Of a stretch of DNA of 50,278 nucleotides, positions 22,248 to 33,419 are shown piece by piece. The notes under the pieces were generated by a model that did no database searches, was not told the DNA's origin, and was given only the letters and a program-made list of their open reading frames with translations. The stretch lies in the NCBI GenBank assembly GCA_032358255.1, contig JAULBX010026275.1, positions 1 through 50,278 of the forward strand. The letters are read 5' to 3'. The stretch's first letter is position 1. Each line of letters starts with the position of its first letter. Source of the DNA: Heterotrichella gracilis. Taxonomy: Eukaryota; Sar; Xanthophyceae; Tribonematales; Xanthonemataceae. A program made the translations under genes and the position numbers.

Positions 22248-25200
22248 TCACCCTGTGCTATTGACCAGTGCATCCACCCGCGCCCGCAGCGCTTCCACCA
22301 CCTGCTGCGCCCCTGCAGCCCACTGCGCCAGCTCATGGACCGCTGCCCGCCCGCCAGCTTGCTGTTGCTGCTGCTGCCTGACAAAGGAAAATGACATTGA
22401 ATCATTCAGCAAATAAATAAAATTAATGCCTGCGATGTGTATGACTCGTGCAAGCCATACCTGGTGATGGTTGTGTGCTCCGCTGCGTGCGCCACCCACA
22501 GGCAGTGCGCGCCATCCCTACTGGCTAGGTGCAGGTCCCTGAAGCAAGGGGGGTACAATGAGAAGTGTGCCAAACCGATTTATAACTGTGCCATAATAAA
22601 ATAATACAAAAATAACAAACAGTGGAAGATAAAAGTTTAAATTGAGAAATCTGGAATACGGGTATCAGCTACACTTGGCCAAGTCATAAGCAAGAAGGGT
22701 ACAAGCAATAGAAATGTAGAGACAGGAAACATTTTGTTGATCATTAAACCACTTGCCTGAAGGACATCACGCTCCCCTGGGCAGCCTCTGGGTGCAGCGC
22801 GGTGCAGCTTCTGCCAGGTCCAATGAGCTGCACAGCCAGCAGCATGGCACCCCCTGTATCCACCTCACCGCCATCCCCGCCGCCAATGGATGGGTCCGCA
22901 AGGAACACCCACTGGTGGCTGTGCATGTCACCTGGTGAAGGAGTTATTGAGATTGTTAGACGTCCCGAGGCCCAAACTGCCCAAAGATATCCGATCCATG
23001 CATTTCAAACCACCAGTTCCCACATCTACTTAGCCCCCAACCAAATAAGAAAGATGCATTTGCCCACTGACTGCGGCTCAAACTTTGTTTTGATTCGAGA
23101 TTGGCATCTGTGCTATAACCATTGCATCCAATAGCTGCCGGGGGAGCACAATGCGATAAATGCGCTGCTGAATGGGGCGGCAGTGCTGTATAGCTGCCAG
23201 CGCAAGTAGATGACAACGACCATGATCCAGGCAGGCAATGCATATCTCAGACTTTATATTTCCCTCTTACTGCGCACCTTCCCCCGGCACCGGGCCCAAA
23301 TGCAGCACCAGCCCTGTGTAGTCGAACTCGCCCCCCACATGCCCCTCGTTCACCCCAGCCAACTGCAGCTGCTGCCTCGGGAGCGCAGTGGCGCTGAACT
23401 GGTCGCTGAGCGTGGCTGCGGTGCCATACAGCTGCCAGCGGGAGTGCTTGCTGGTGCTTAGCTCGGGCATGTTGTTCGGCCCCCGAAGGTACTTGGTTGC
23501 CTGGAGGTGGCTCACCACATACACCTGGCCCTCCTGCATGGAGGCGGCTTCCTCGGTGGGGTTCCACATCCTGCGGTGTAGAGTTTGGAGGTTAGGTGAA
23601 ATTGGGGGTTTTCTGGTAAAGCCTCCTGGGTGGGCCGCGACATGCTGCGGTATAGTGTTAGGGGTTACAACCCTATAGGTTGAAGGGAATTGGTTAAGCG
23701 CTTATCTGTAAACATACATTAAGGCCCAAATGCATGCAAGGCCCTGCAGGGTGTTGCTGCGGGGCGCATGACAGGCGCTGCAAGGCAGATGCACAAGACG
23801 CTGCAGGTTGTTGGCCACAAGGTGCATGTTCTATATGATGTGGAGAGGGTAGGTTGCCTGCATGCTCTTACTTGACGTAGGCCACGCGGTGGAGCTCCTC
23901 GGGGTTGCCGCGGCAGTTGGCCTACAGGGTGCACACATAGCAGTTGAGTACAGGCAGCGAGTACAGGCGTTGCACACAACGCAATGCACACACAGGTAGT
24001 GAGTACAGGCATTGAGCACCACCGACAAAACTGTGGGGCGCCACACAGGACCCAGCACCAAGATAACAAACCACGGTCAGTCACCCACCTCACAACCACT
24101 AATGCATTGAAATAGAGTGCATATTTGTGAGGAATCAAACACATTCTGGGGCAGACACCTCTCCCCACCTTGTGCACCACCGCCCCCACCAGGAAGAGCC
24201 TGTACAGTGACCCCTTGGGCCTCTGCAGGTGCTGCCCCTCCATGCGCTCCTCCACCAGCTGGGCACGCCGCATGGACATCAGGTGCTGGCGCTCTGACGA
24301 CAAGCTGGGAACCAACCAAATGACATTAGATTGATGCTATCCATAGTACACAACTGCTACACTGTTACATTCATGCCCCTCGAGGTATGCTTCCACTGAC
24401 AATAGCAACACGCGATGCATTCCTGTCCAGCACAAGTTGCATACTATTAAAACAGATGGCATCATTATGATCTTTGACATCGAGATGGGCAGCGCAGCAT
24501 GCATGTGAACAGCATTCATGCGGGAATAAAAACCCAAAATCGCATACCCGGCCACCATGGCATGCGTGGGCAAAGGGTTGCTGCAGTACGACTCCGCAAT
24601 TGACATCGATCATGTGTTGTAGGCTTACAGGCAATGTCATTCTGTTCGACAGAAGGCCGGGATCACTTCATCGTACCTCTCCAGCTGTGCCCTCTGTGCA
24701 TTTGATTGTCCCGCTCCGCCCTCGTCATCCCCACCGCTCAGCATCATCCTGGCGTACAGGCGCTCAACTGCACACGCAATGGCAACAGCAGCTGGTCAGA
24801 CTCCTGCTAGGGTATCACGTAATCCCTTGCGGTGAGTACACGTGGTTGTAGTACAACATTCCTTGTGCACGGCTCCCTGCTAATCTGGCTGCATTGCTGG
24901 ATTTATTACATATTTGAATGTACCTGTCACTGACCCCCACATCCAAGGAGCACAGCACAGCGCACATGGACATTAATTTTTGCATACAAGTGTCCATTCC
25001 TCTTCTTAGATGTCCACTCCTTTCCATGCAAGCAGGTGTGTTCCCAACAAGTCCAAGAGCAGAGCAAGGCGCCTCACCTTCCCCACGAGCTGACGTGTTT
25101 CCCCCCTGCAGTGCATCCCGCGCCCACTCCCGCTCTTCCGCGTGCACCTGGGCATTGATGCTCTCCTCGGCCTGCACACGCAGAGTCCCGCCACTCACAC

Positions 25201-28200
25201 ACCGCGGGTGAAAGGCAGTTGTGCAGATTCATTCACAGATACAGCTTGTGCCTTTGAAGGAGAAGTTTTCTGTACTTTAAATTCGTTGATAAATATTTGG
25301 AGTACAATAAAAAAAACTGGGAACAGGTCTCAGACGGTGTGTAAATAGGAAGCCTTTGTGCAATACTGCAATACAGTCTGAAAGCAGCCAGCCTGATGAA
25401 AAGCTGTGGGTGCAAAATCCCTAGCAAAACCCCAACAACCCTAATAAAACCCCCGGTGGCAAGACAGGCTACTCTATACCAAGGGGGAGGTAAGACCAGA
25501 CAGCAGCAAGTTGGACCCCACCTTTGCAGCCTCCTTGGCATACCGCTCCTCCGCCTGCGCATAGGCGCCCGGCGTGATGGACCTCTTGCCCTCGCTGGTA
25601 GTGAGGAGCACAGCTTCGGGGTAGGCGCGCAGCAGCACCACCATGGTGTGTGGCACCACTCCTCCCTCGGGCGCCACGGTGTGCAGGGGCACATACACGC
25701 AGCGGGTGTGAGGGAAGCCCAGCGGGGTGGAGGGTTTGGAGGATACCCTGCACCACCAGGGCGCACAAGTTATTTAGGGATGCAGGGACAAGCCTGGTTG
25801 GTGGATGATGCCAGATGATGGGGCTACACATGGGTGTGTACACGCAGCGGGTGCGGGGGAGGCGCAGCGGGGTGGAGGGTTTGGAGGAGACCCTGAAATG
25901 CCAGGGTGCAGACGCGGTACTTGACAGTGCAGCAGCTGTTGGGACTACCCTAGCAAGGTGGATAATATCCTAGCTGGCGGGGTTCACATGTTGTTGGTGT
26001 CGTAGGGCATCTGGTAGGCATCATGGTGCTGTAACTTGCTGAGGCAGCACTGACCTATGTGTCCCATTGTAGTGGATGCGCAGCAGTGGCCTCTTGCCAG
26101 TATCCAGCGGCTCACATGGCCCTTCTGAAGACAGCTCGGCACAGCAGATGCGCAGCTTGTCGCCTGCAATTTCACACAGTACTGTAGCATTAGCATAGGG
26201 GTTAAAATCATTCTCATACCTTTTTCAATACATCCCATCACACCGTCATGGATTGTGTCCCACAGGTCCACAAGTTACAACACAGCACAGCAGGTATGCA
26301 ATGGCTCCCGTCATGAAGCAACTTTATAACTGGACAAGACAAACGCAAGCGTAATACCATCACACCCGGATGCAACAAACCACACCACCACAACGGATGC
26401 ATCACATCATACCTGGGCAAATCAAGCCCATGTGCGCGAGCTTGGACAGCTGGGCATCAGGCGCGGCTCGGATGGGGTACCAGCCATCCGTCAGCTCCAG
26501 CTGCACCAGTCCCTGGGGATTGTGGTTGACGCCGGCATCCCCAGCAGGCCCACCGCCCTCCTGCTGTGGCGGCTGCGGGTGGATGATGGCCACCACGCAC
26601 AGCACCAGGGTCTTGGAGCAGGCCTCGTCGTGCTGTGTGATACCCTTGATGGCGGGCCGATGGCCGCGGTTGAACTCCCGCTCATACCTGCACCATCCCA
26701 AAAAACGGCCATTCCTGTGTCATTGCCGGAGGGACATGTCATATCACGTGATTAGGATCACAGGGCAATAGAAGTGAAAGTGAATGTAATATGACACTTA
26801 CTTGTACAGGAAATGAACTTCCTGGAAATCTTGAGGATTTTGCTGCGGGCATGGCTGGCAGCATATACTGGCAGGCAGTCAGGAACCGATGGAGGAATTT
26901 CTTGGCACATGCATTGCAACGTTTGTTCTTTGTTTCTGCTCCGCACACATGGCACGCCAGCCGGCGGGCCCTACCTGTACTTGAGCTGGTCAAGCATGTG
27001 TGCCGCAGTGAAGACCTTGCCCATGCAGGCTGCAGGCACCTGCCTCTCCATGTTGCACAGCTTCCACGCCACCCACTGGTAGTGGTTCTCCACCCAGGCC
27101 AGCGTTGCATACTCAGGCTTGGCCCCCGAAGCGAGCAGCATCTCCTGGAAGTGGCAGGGGCGCAGCGGGTCGCTGGGTGGTTCAGGCCCTGAGGGTGCCT
27201 GCAATGGGTTGGAGCATGGGTATGGGCGAGGAAACAGTACTGTAGCCATGACGCAGGAAGTGAGCATGCTGGAAAGTGTGGTCCCACCGAGCTGTATGCC
27301 TGGCAATCTGCAGCTTGGCAATGCCTTTCCAGCAGCTCACAGGGCATTTAATGCTGCAGTGTACATCATTGCATGTTTCAATCTGCTGGGATGTTATGAA
27401 TCGTAACTTTTGATTCATTCCATGACTAAAGCTTTTGTCATGCATGACAGGCATTCAGTATGGCAAAAAACGAATATGCATCCACATGCTCCAGAATAAT
27501 ATGCATCCACGTCAGGTAAGAGTTGGCGGTAGGCATGCGCACCAGGTCATTGTGTATCGGCATGGCAATTGCCTCTGCAGCCGATACGGCAGATCTGGAC
27601 CAGGAGTTGGGCCCCCGCAGGTCCTCTGCAGCTTGGGCCAGCAAAGCCTTCACAGGGTTGCTCACCAGGTCATGCAGCACAACCGCCTGGCGCTCTGCAG
27701 CCCAAAGGGGTACAAATTAGGACTGGGGTCTTGGCGGTTTTAGCAATCAGAGCGTTCCAGCAGGCTTGCGGTTAGTACTGTGCTGCAGGCAATGTGCGAA
27801 CAAATGCAAGCAATTGCGTTGTAATGGTACTTGCAACAATGGGTTTGCTGTGTCGATGATGGGCATGTCATGCCATGCAGCGCACCTGGTACTGGGTCAG
27901 CATTGGCACGCCCCATCCTGCTGAGGCCCACAGGCCCCGTGGGTGCACCCTGCACAGGTGGAAGTGACCTCATATTGACGCATAACGAGGAGCAATTTAG
28001 CTTAGCGCGGTAACAAGAAAACTGCCTTGATTTAGAAGCGGCGCAGAGGGACACTAACAGGGTGTGAGCTGCCCGCTGGCACGCAGGCAGTGGATGCTGC
28101 CTCGCACCCAACACAGCCCTTTTTGCAAGCAACATCTCTGGCGCACCCCTACCTGCTTCCTGGGGGTGCTGAAGGGGGTCCTCTGCTTGGCTGGGCGGGG

Positions 28201-31200
28201 GTTCTTGAACGCAGAACTGCTGCCTGGGCGCTTGCCAGATCCAGGGGTGCCCTTGGGGAGTAGGGCGCGCTTGATGCCTGGCCCAGGAGTGTGCGCTGCA
28301 GCATGGCCCAGGCGCGGCTTCTTACCCACTGGACCTGGTGTGCCATCCTGCTCACATCCTGCAAAGAAACGATCATATTATAGGATTTAGTGCTCGGAGC
28401 ATGTGCCTCTTACGAGGGCATTGGGTGAGGGGAGAGAGCCAGCCTGAGAGGCTGGTCATCCCTGCCAGACATGCCAATGGCAACCAGTATGATGCACAAT
28501 GATTAACTCTACAGATTTGGAAACACTTATTTCCAGGTCTTTGAAACAATTGTGACATCGCCAAGAAGTTATTGTTGCACTTGCATGCATGCCCCACGTG
28601 AGATGTAATTTTTGAGGGTAATTGTGCGCCAACCACCCCAGGAAGATGTGCATGTAGGCATCCAATTGACATGCGCGGGGGAGACCATTTCTGTCCACAA
28701 AAGGGTGGCGACCTACCAGGGGCGAGGCCAGGTAGTGCGGTCACTGGTGTGGCTGCAGGTCTGGCAGGTGGTAGAAAAGGTGTGGCTGGGATGCGGGGTG
28801 TGTGGCAGCCACCGGCAGGGGCTGGCACAGGTCTCGGTTGGTTATCCCCTACACAGGCCACAGATATTGTGAGCAAAATGAAGAAAGAAAAATATGCACC
28901 CTAACTTGTGGGCGCAGGAGTTGCAGGTAGGAGGACATTGGCCTGTCCATCATGTCTACATTGAAAGCATGTGCCTGCAAGGTGCTTATGCTGTTGCAGT
29001 TGACATAGTCCAATTTGAGGGAGAACAGATATATCCGTACCTGGTCCAGCCAATCCAGGTTGGCACTCCTGCAAGGACTGATCATGGGAGGTCACCATTG
29101 CCTGCCCTGCACCCGTGCTCAGCACCTGCTGTGGTGCTGGGCCATCTGATGGAGGGGCATGCGGTGCGTCTTGATGCTCATCCAGACCAAACACTTGCCA
29201 CTGCTTTTGGAGCTGGTCTTCGCTCACATGGACAGCCTTGCCACCGCCAGTGGTCAACAGCATGCGAGGTGCAGGCGCTGCGGCTTCCTCTTGCTGCACT
29301 GGCATGCCCAGGATGGAGTGTCCATTCCTGAGCTGCTCGTCGCTGACATGGACTGCCTTGCCGCCACCAGTGGTTAGCATCAGGTGGGGTGGAGGCAGTG
29401 CTGCAGCTTGCTCAGGGTGCACTGGCATGCCTAGCCTTGACATCCCCATCCGCCGCTCATCCTCACTCACATGGACAGCCTTGCTGCCACCAGTGGTCAA
29501 CAGCAGGTGGGGTGGAGGTGCTGCAGCTTCCTGAATCACTGCAGCAGGCTGCACTGGCATGCCTAGCCTCGACATCCCCATCCGCCGCTCACCCTCGCTC
29601 ACATGGACAGCCTTCCCACCACCAGTGGTCAGCTGCAGGTGGGGTGGAGGCGCTGTAGATTTCTCAGGCTGCACTGGCATGCCCAGAATTGACTGCCCCT
29701 TTCGAAGCTCCTCCTCGCTCACAGGGACCGCCTTGCCACCACCAGTGGTCAGCATCAGGTGGGGCGGAGGCAGCGCTGCAGCTTCCGCAGGCTGCACTGG
29801 CATGCCTAGCCTCGACAGCCCCACCCGTCGCTCCTCCTCACTCACATGGACAGGCTTGCCACCACCCGTGGTCAGCAGCACGCCATTTCCCACTGCATTC
29901 ATCGCCTCTCCTGGCAATGGCTCTCCTGCGGCTGCTGCCTCATTGTGACTGACACCCGGCTGATCCAATGCAAATGTGCGCTTTGCTGCCTGAAGCCTGT
30001 CATTATCCACAACCACTGGTCTGCCGGAACCCGTTGTGAGGAGCATAGCAGCAGCTGCATGGAGCTGCGCTGATGGCGAGGGAGCATTGTCGGTTGGCAA
30101 CGTTGTGGCCTGCCCCATGACTACATGTGCATGCCGTGCGCTCTCCATCAGGTCACCAGCACCTGCAACAAGCAGCCGGGGCTTATCACCTGTGGTTGTC
30201 ATTACCTGTGCAGGATGGCAATGAACAGGGGGAGATAATCAGGGTAAGAATGCAAAAGTCAGTACGAGCAACATGGCCAGGCACAGCGCACACGCATTGC
30301 AAGTATGGGCTGTACTCCCAGGCCTGCATTAACCTACCATCTGCCCCATCGAGACCGTCGAACATGGCTTGTGCTCGCTTGATAGCATCAGCAGATATCC
30401 GCATTGGCTTCCTGTTTCCGGTATGAAACCCAAACATTACAGCTTGATCTGCATTGCCAGCCGCAGGCTTGCTATCTGCAGCAGCAAGGTCACCAGTTGT
30501 GAGCAACATGTCAGGTAGTTGCAGCACCCATTCCGCCACGTTGCTGCACAGAAGCACTCAAAGGTGGATGTGCGGCCGCTGTGTGCTTTATATCATGATA
30601 GGACAACCCCCACCAACATTTTGCCCGTTTGATGATAGAACAAAACTTCCGTTGACGTAACGTCAATGTGAAATAGAATGCTCGGCAACATCATGCATTC
30701 TATTGCACCCTCACCTTGACAAATTGCACCAGCTGGTGGTCCATCCGCTGCCCATCTTGACCCCCCGAGTGCGCCAAATTCGCCCATTCCAAATGCACCA
30801 GCTTCATCATGCACAGCAGGTGGTGCAGCGTCGGGAGCTGGCGGCTGATGCTGTGCAGCAACATGCCCAGCATCGGGGGCTGGTAACTGGTGCTGTGCAG
30901 CAAAATGCGCAGCATCGGGAGCTGGAGCCTGGTGCTGTGCGCCTGCAGCTTCACTTTGATCATGCTCCGGGCTGGGCTCACTGGGGCTGGGGCTATTATC
31001 TGCCATGAACGCGTCACGCAGGCTGTTGAGCTGCGAGATGGTGATGAACTTGGCGGCATGTGGCGGCAGGACCTGTTGAGAAACCGCTGCCCTCGGTGCA
31101 TCCCGGGGCTCCTCTGGGGCAGCTGCATCCCCATGATGGGGCTCTGCAGCATCGGCCTCCAGGAGGGCTGCGTCGGTGGGGTGTGTGGCAGGAGGCAGGT

Positions 31201-32899
31201 CCACATGCAAGGGTTCAGTGGCTGGAAGATCTGCACATTGAGCGGCTGGTGGCTGAGCAACCAGTGGAGGTGCCGGAGGTGGCATGGGCCTTGCTTGGTG
31301 GGGTGCAAGGCGATCTGGAGCCCCACGTGGGGGCATGAGTGCATCCTCTCCAAACACATCCGCCATGCATGCGCGGCCCTGCTGCAGAGACTTTGCTGAT
31401 GGTTGCAAGAATTTTTTCGAGCCGGTCTTGAAGCCTGTGAACTCCTTGCTTGGCGGCGTCGGCTGTGAATTGCTCTCAAATGCAGCTGGTAAGGCTGGAT
31501 GTGTGCCAGCAGCTTCAGTAGTTGCGAGGCGTGGAGCTTTGAACGCAGGCAGCTCTCCCTGCATGGGGGACCTTTGTAATTACACTGCCAACCGTGAGCA
31601 GTGGCGATGCCGTGTACACTTGTAAAGCAATATATAAAGAGACCTGTCATATAGAAATAGATCATACCTGAGCAGCTTCTGCAGGAACCTCCTGCACCAC
31701 AGGGCGATCAGCAGGCTCCTGTGCTGTGGTCGGCACCGCCTGTCCCTCGTAGAGGAAGTCGTCACCAAATAAAGCAGCGGCCATCGCCATCTTTTCAGCA
31801 CTGGTCCTCAAGGGTGCCCCCGCAAGGTTTGTGAACAGCTGAAGCCCAGGTGGGGCATCTGGCACAGGGCGGTCCTCTGCATATGCCTCCACCAACCTGG
31901 TGGTAGCTTTTGGTGGAGCATTGCCGGGAGCATTGGGAGCATGAGGTGCCCTCTGAAAGGGTTTGGCTGCCCTGGGTGCAGCAAATGCACGCTGATCTGG
32001 CAGTCTTCTCCTCTGGACGCTTGCTTGGCGTGGGTTAGCTGACATAGTTCGCTGGGGCAGGGGTGGCCGGTGACTCTGTACTGCTGTACCAGGATGGTTG
32101 GCTTGGAGCGGTTGGAGGGGCCATCGCTGAGGGAGGGACACGGTGACCCTGACTGGTGCTGCGGCCTGAGGCAACCACCCTGCACCACCACCTGCGTACA
32201 GGAGAGTGATTGAGCCACTGTGGACAGGACAGTGAGGCAACCTGTTTGTAGCAAGGGTAGCAAACCAGCGGCCTTGGTGTGAAACCTACCATAGTGTTGC
32301 AAGTGGCTGGATGGGCACTGGGTTTCTGAGGCAGGGAAGTAGTCAAAGGTGGTGGGTTTGCTTGCTGGTCCTGGGGCTACAAGTGAGGCATGGTCCTGGT
32401 CCTGCTCTACACACTGGTTGAGCAAGGGTGCAGGTGGAAGGGCAAAGCCACTCCCGTTGCTATCATTGTCCCCAGCAATGATGGCTGCGGGTGTGGTTCC
32501 TGACTCCTGGTTAGCATGCACCACTCCATCCTGCTGCTGCGCTGGCAAAGTGGTGACAGCTGGGGGGTGTCCAGCAAGGGATAATCCAGTGTCTTGCTTC
32601 AATCCAGCCAGCACTGCCGTTGAAGCCGCGCTTCCAAAACCTGCAAAAACGCAATATCAACGTGTTGTTGCCAACGCAGGGACTCGGGGTTTTGTAGGGC
32701 ACAGCTTTGCCCAGGTTTGCTTACCTTGCTGCCATTGCTCCTTCAGCTGAGAGTCCTGGTGCAGCGTGTCGTGCAGCAAGGAGGAGAGCGAGGGCAGTGC
32801 ATCATTAAAGTGCTCTCTGGCTATTGGAACAGGACCTGCACTTCTAATATCCCACACGCCACCCTCGCAAAGCAGCTGGAACCGTTCAAGGACCGCCAT
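22248..32899 (-). CDS. BRCA2: BRCA2 homologue with tandem BRC repeats and complete DNA-binding domain
   Basis: Twenty-two exons in consistent phase: 32899-32725, 32640-32290, 32191-31668, 31558-30715, 30475-30338, 30162-29041, 28848-28717, 28358-28153, 27949-27886, 27694-27543, 27198-26975, 26687-26413, 26163-26055, 25747-25522, 25171-25078, 24767-24677, 24304-24169, 23921-23872, 23570-23278, 22931-22757, 22538-22461, 22377-22248. They total 5589 nt, or 1862 aa. An in-frame TGA abuts the ATG. About eleven BRC-like repeats lie in exons 3 to 6. A basic, Lys/Arg/Pro-rich stretch follows (KKPRLG; KQRTPFSTPRKQ). The helical domain has LAWVENHYQWVAWKL and DQLKYRYEREFNRG. OB1 has LELTDGWYPIRAAPD, and OB2 has LGFPHTRCVYVPL. 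Charged tower-like helices follow, then VKMWNPTEE and an OB3 with HQWVFLADPSI. The tail is a Gln-rich coiled coil. BRCA2 loads RAD51 on single-stranded DNA in the nucleus. Exon 10 could end earlier, at 27666. The exon 20 donor is GC. Confidence 0.95.
23164..23208 (-). repeat. Echo of an internal part of BRCA2 exon 19
   Basis: About 45 bp around TAGCTGCCAGCGCAAGT resemble 23401-23446 inside exon 23570-23278 (ACAGCTGCCAGCGGGAGT). The echo lies in the downstream intron. It is diverged and too short to be an exon. Confidence 0.55.
25837..25910 (-). repeat. Echo of BRCA2 exon 14 5' end plus acceptor
   Basis: About 74 bp match 25691-25765, sharing AGCGGGGTGGAGGGTTTGGA. The original is the start of exon 25747-25522 and its acceptor. 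The echo lies in the upstream intron and its acceptor has changed from CTGCACC to CTGAAAT on the plus strand, which removes the splice signal. Confidence 0.8.
29041..30045 (-). repeat. BRCA2: BRC-repeat array: six near-identical units and two diverged ones
   Basis: Exon 6 encodes eight repeats of about 40 aa. Units 2 to 7 share LTTGGGKAVHVSE followed by an Arg/Leu-rich helix and LGMPV, with spacers of AAAPPPH type. Unit 1 (LLTTGSGRPVVV) and unit 8 (LSTGAGQAMVTS) are diverged. The similarity at nucleotide level shows recent expansion or homogenisation. Three older, isolated copies sit in exons 3 to 5 (FTNLAGAPLRTS, FKTGSKKFLQPS, FHTGNRKPMRIS). The exon copies keep the Phe of the FxxA RAD51-contact motif; the array copies have Leu. 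Confidence 0.92.
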
Positions 32900-33419
32900 T
32901 CAAAAAGGATGCCACAATGCTGAAAAATATACCCACGTGCTTTCCAGTGGGAAGAAGTGATACTGATAAAACACTAAAGCTGTTACAGGTAAGGTGAAAG
33001 TGTTGGGTTGTAGGGGATGCTAGGCTGGTGGTATTGATATCACTATCATCCTAACGAGTTTGAGTTCCAAAGCACGGAGTGAGCGGATTCCCAAACGCGG
33101 TATTGTCCCGGTTATGAGGGCGTTCTGGGCCCTTTCAAGGCCACTGCTGCCATTGCTGCTATCAAGTACCTTTGTGGGCGATGCCCATTGCAATGCATGC
33201 AAGGGGGCACATTATAAACATTCAAAATCAACGACAGCTCGCGCAGGATACGTGCCACGCTGGCATTGACCAACGTTGACCCAAATGAAGCTCGTCAGAA
33301 CATACATAAACAGCTTGCTCACCTGTTCCGATCCCTGTTTCCTTGCTGATCTTCTGTCCTGTACGTGTATCGCCCAACCTTTCGACGTGCTTGTGATCGT
33401 ACATCACAATCAATACACC
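32900..33419. promoter_or_regulatory. Divergent promoter region between BRCA2 and the D-box protein gene
   Basis: 520 bp separate the two start codons. At 33167-33209 lies the block shared with 19386-19441, again oriented toward the plus-strand gene and followed by a TATA-like ATTATAAA about 210 bp before the ATG at 33420. The block is in the half of the region nearer the plus gene. Co-regulation is inferred. Confidence 0.6.

Noticed and set aside
23719..24315. 198-aa minus-strand open frame read as one exon
   Set aside because: Only two parts of it are coding (24304-24169 and 23921-23872); the rest is intron with CA-rich repeats.
28894..30224. Long plus-strand open frames across the BRC array
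   Set aside because: They are antisense shadows of the repeated minus-strand BRC units and have no splice-linked continuation.
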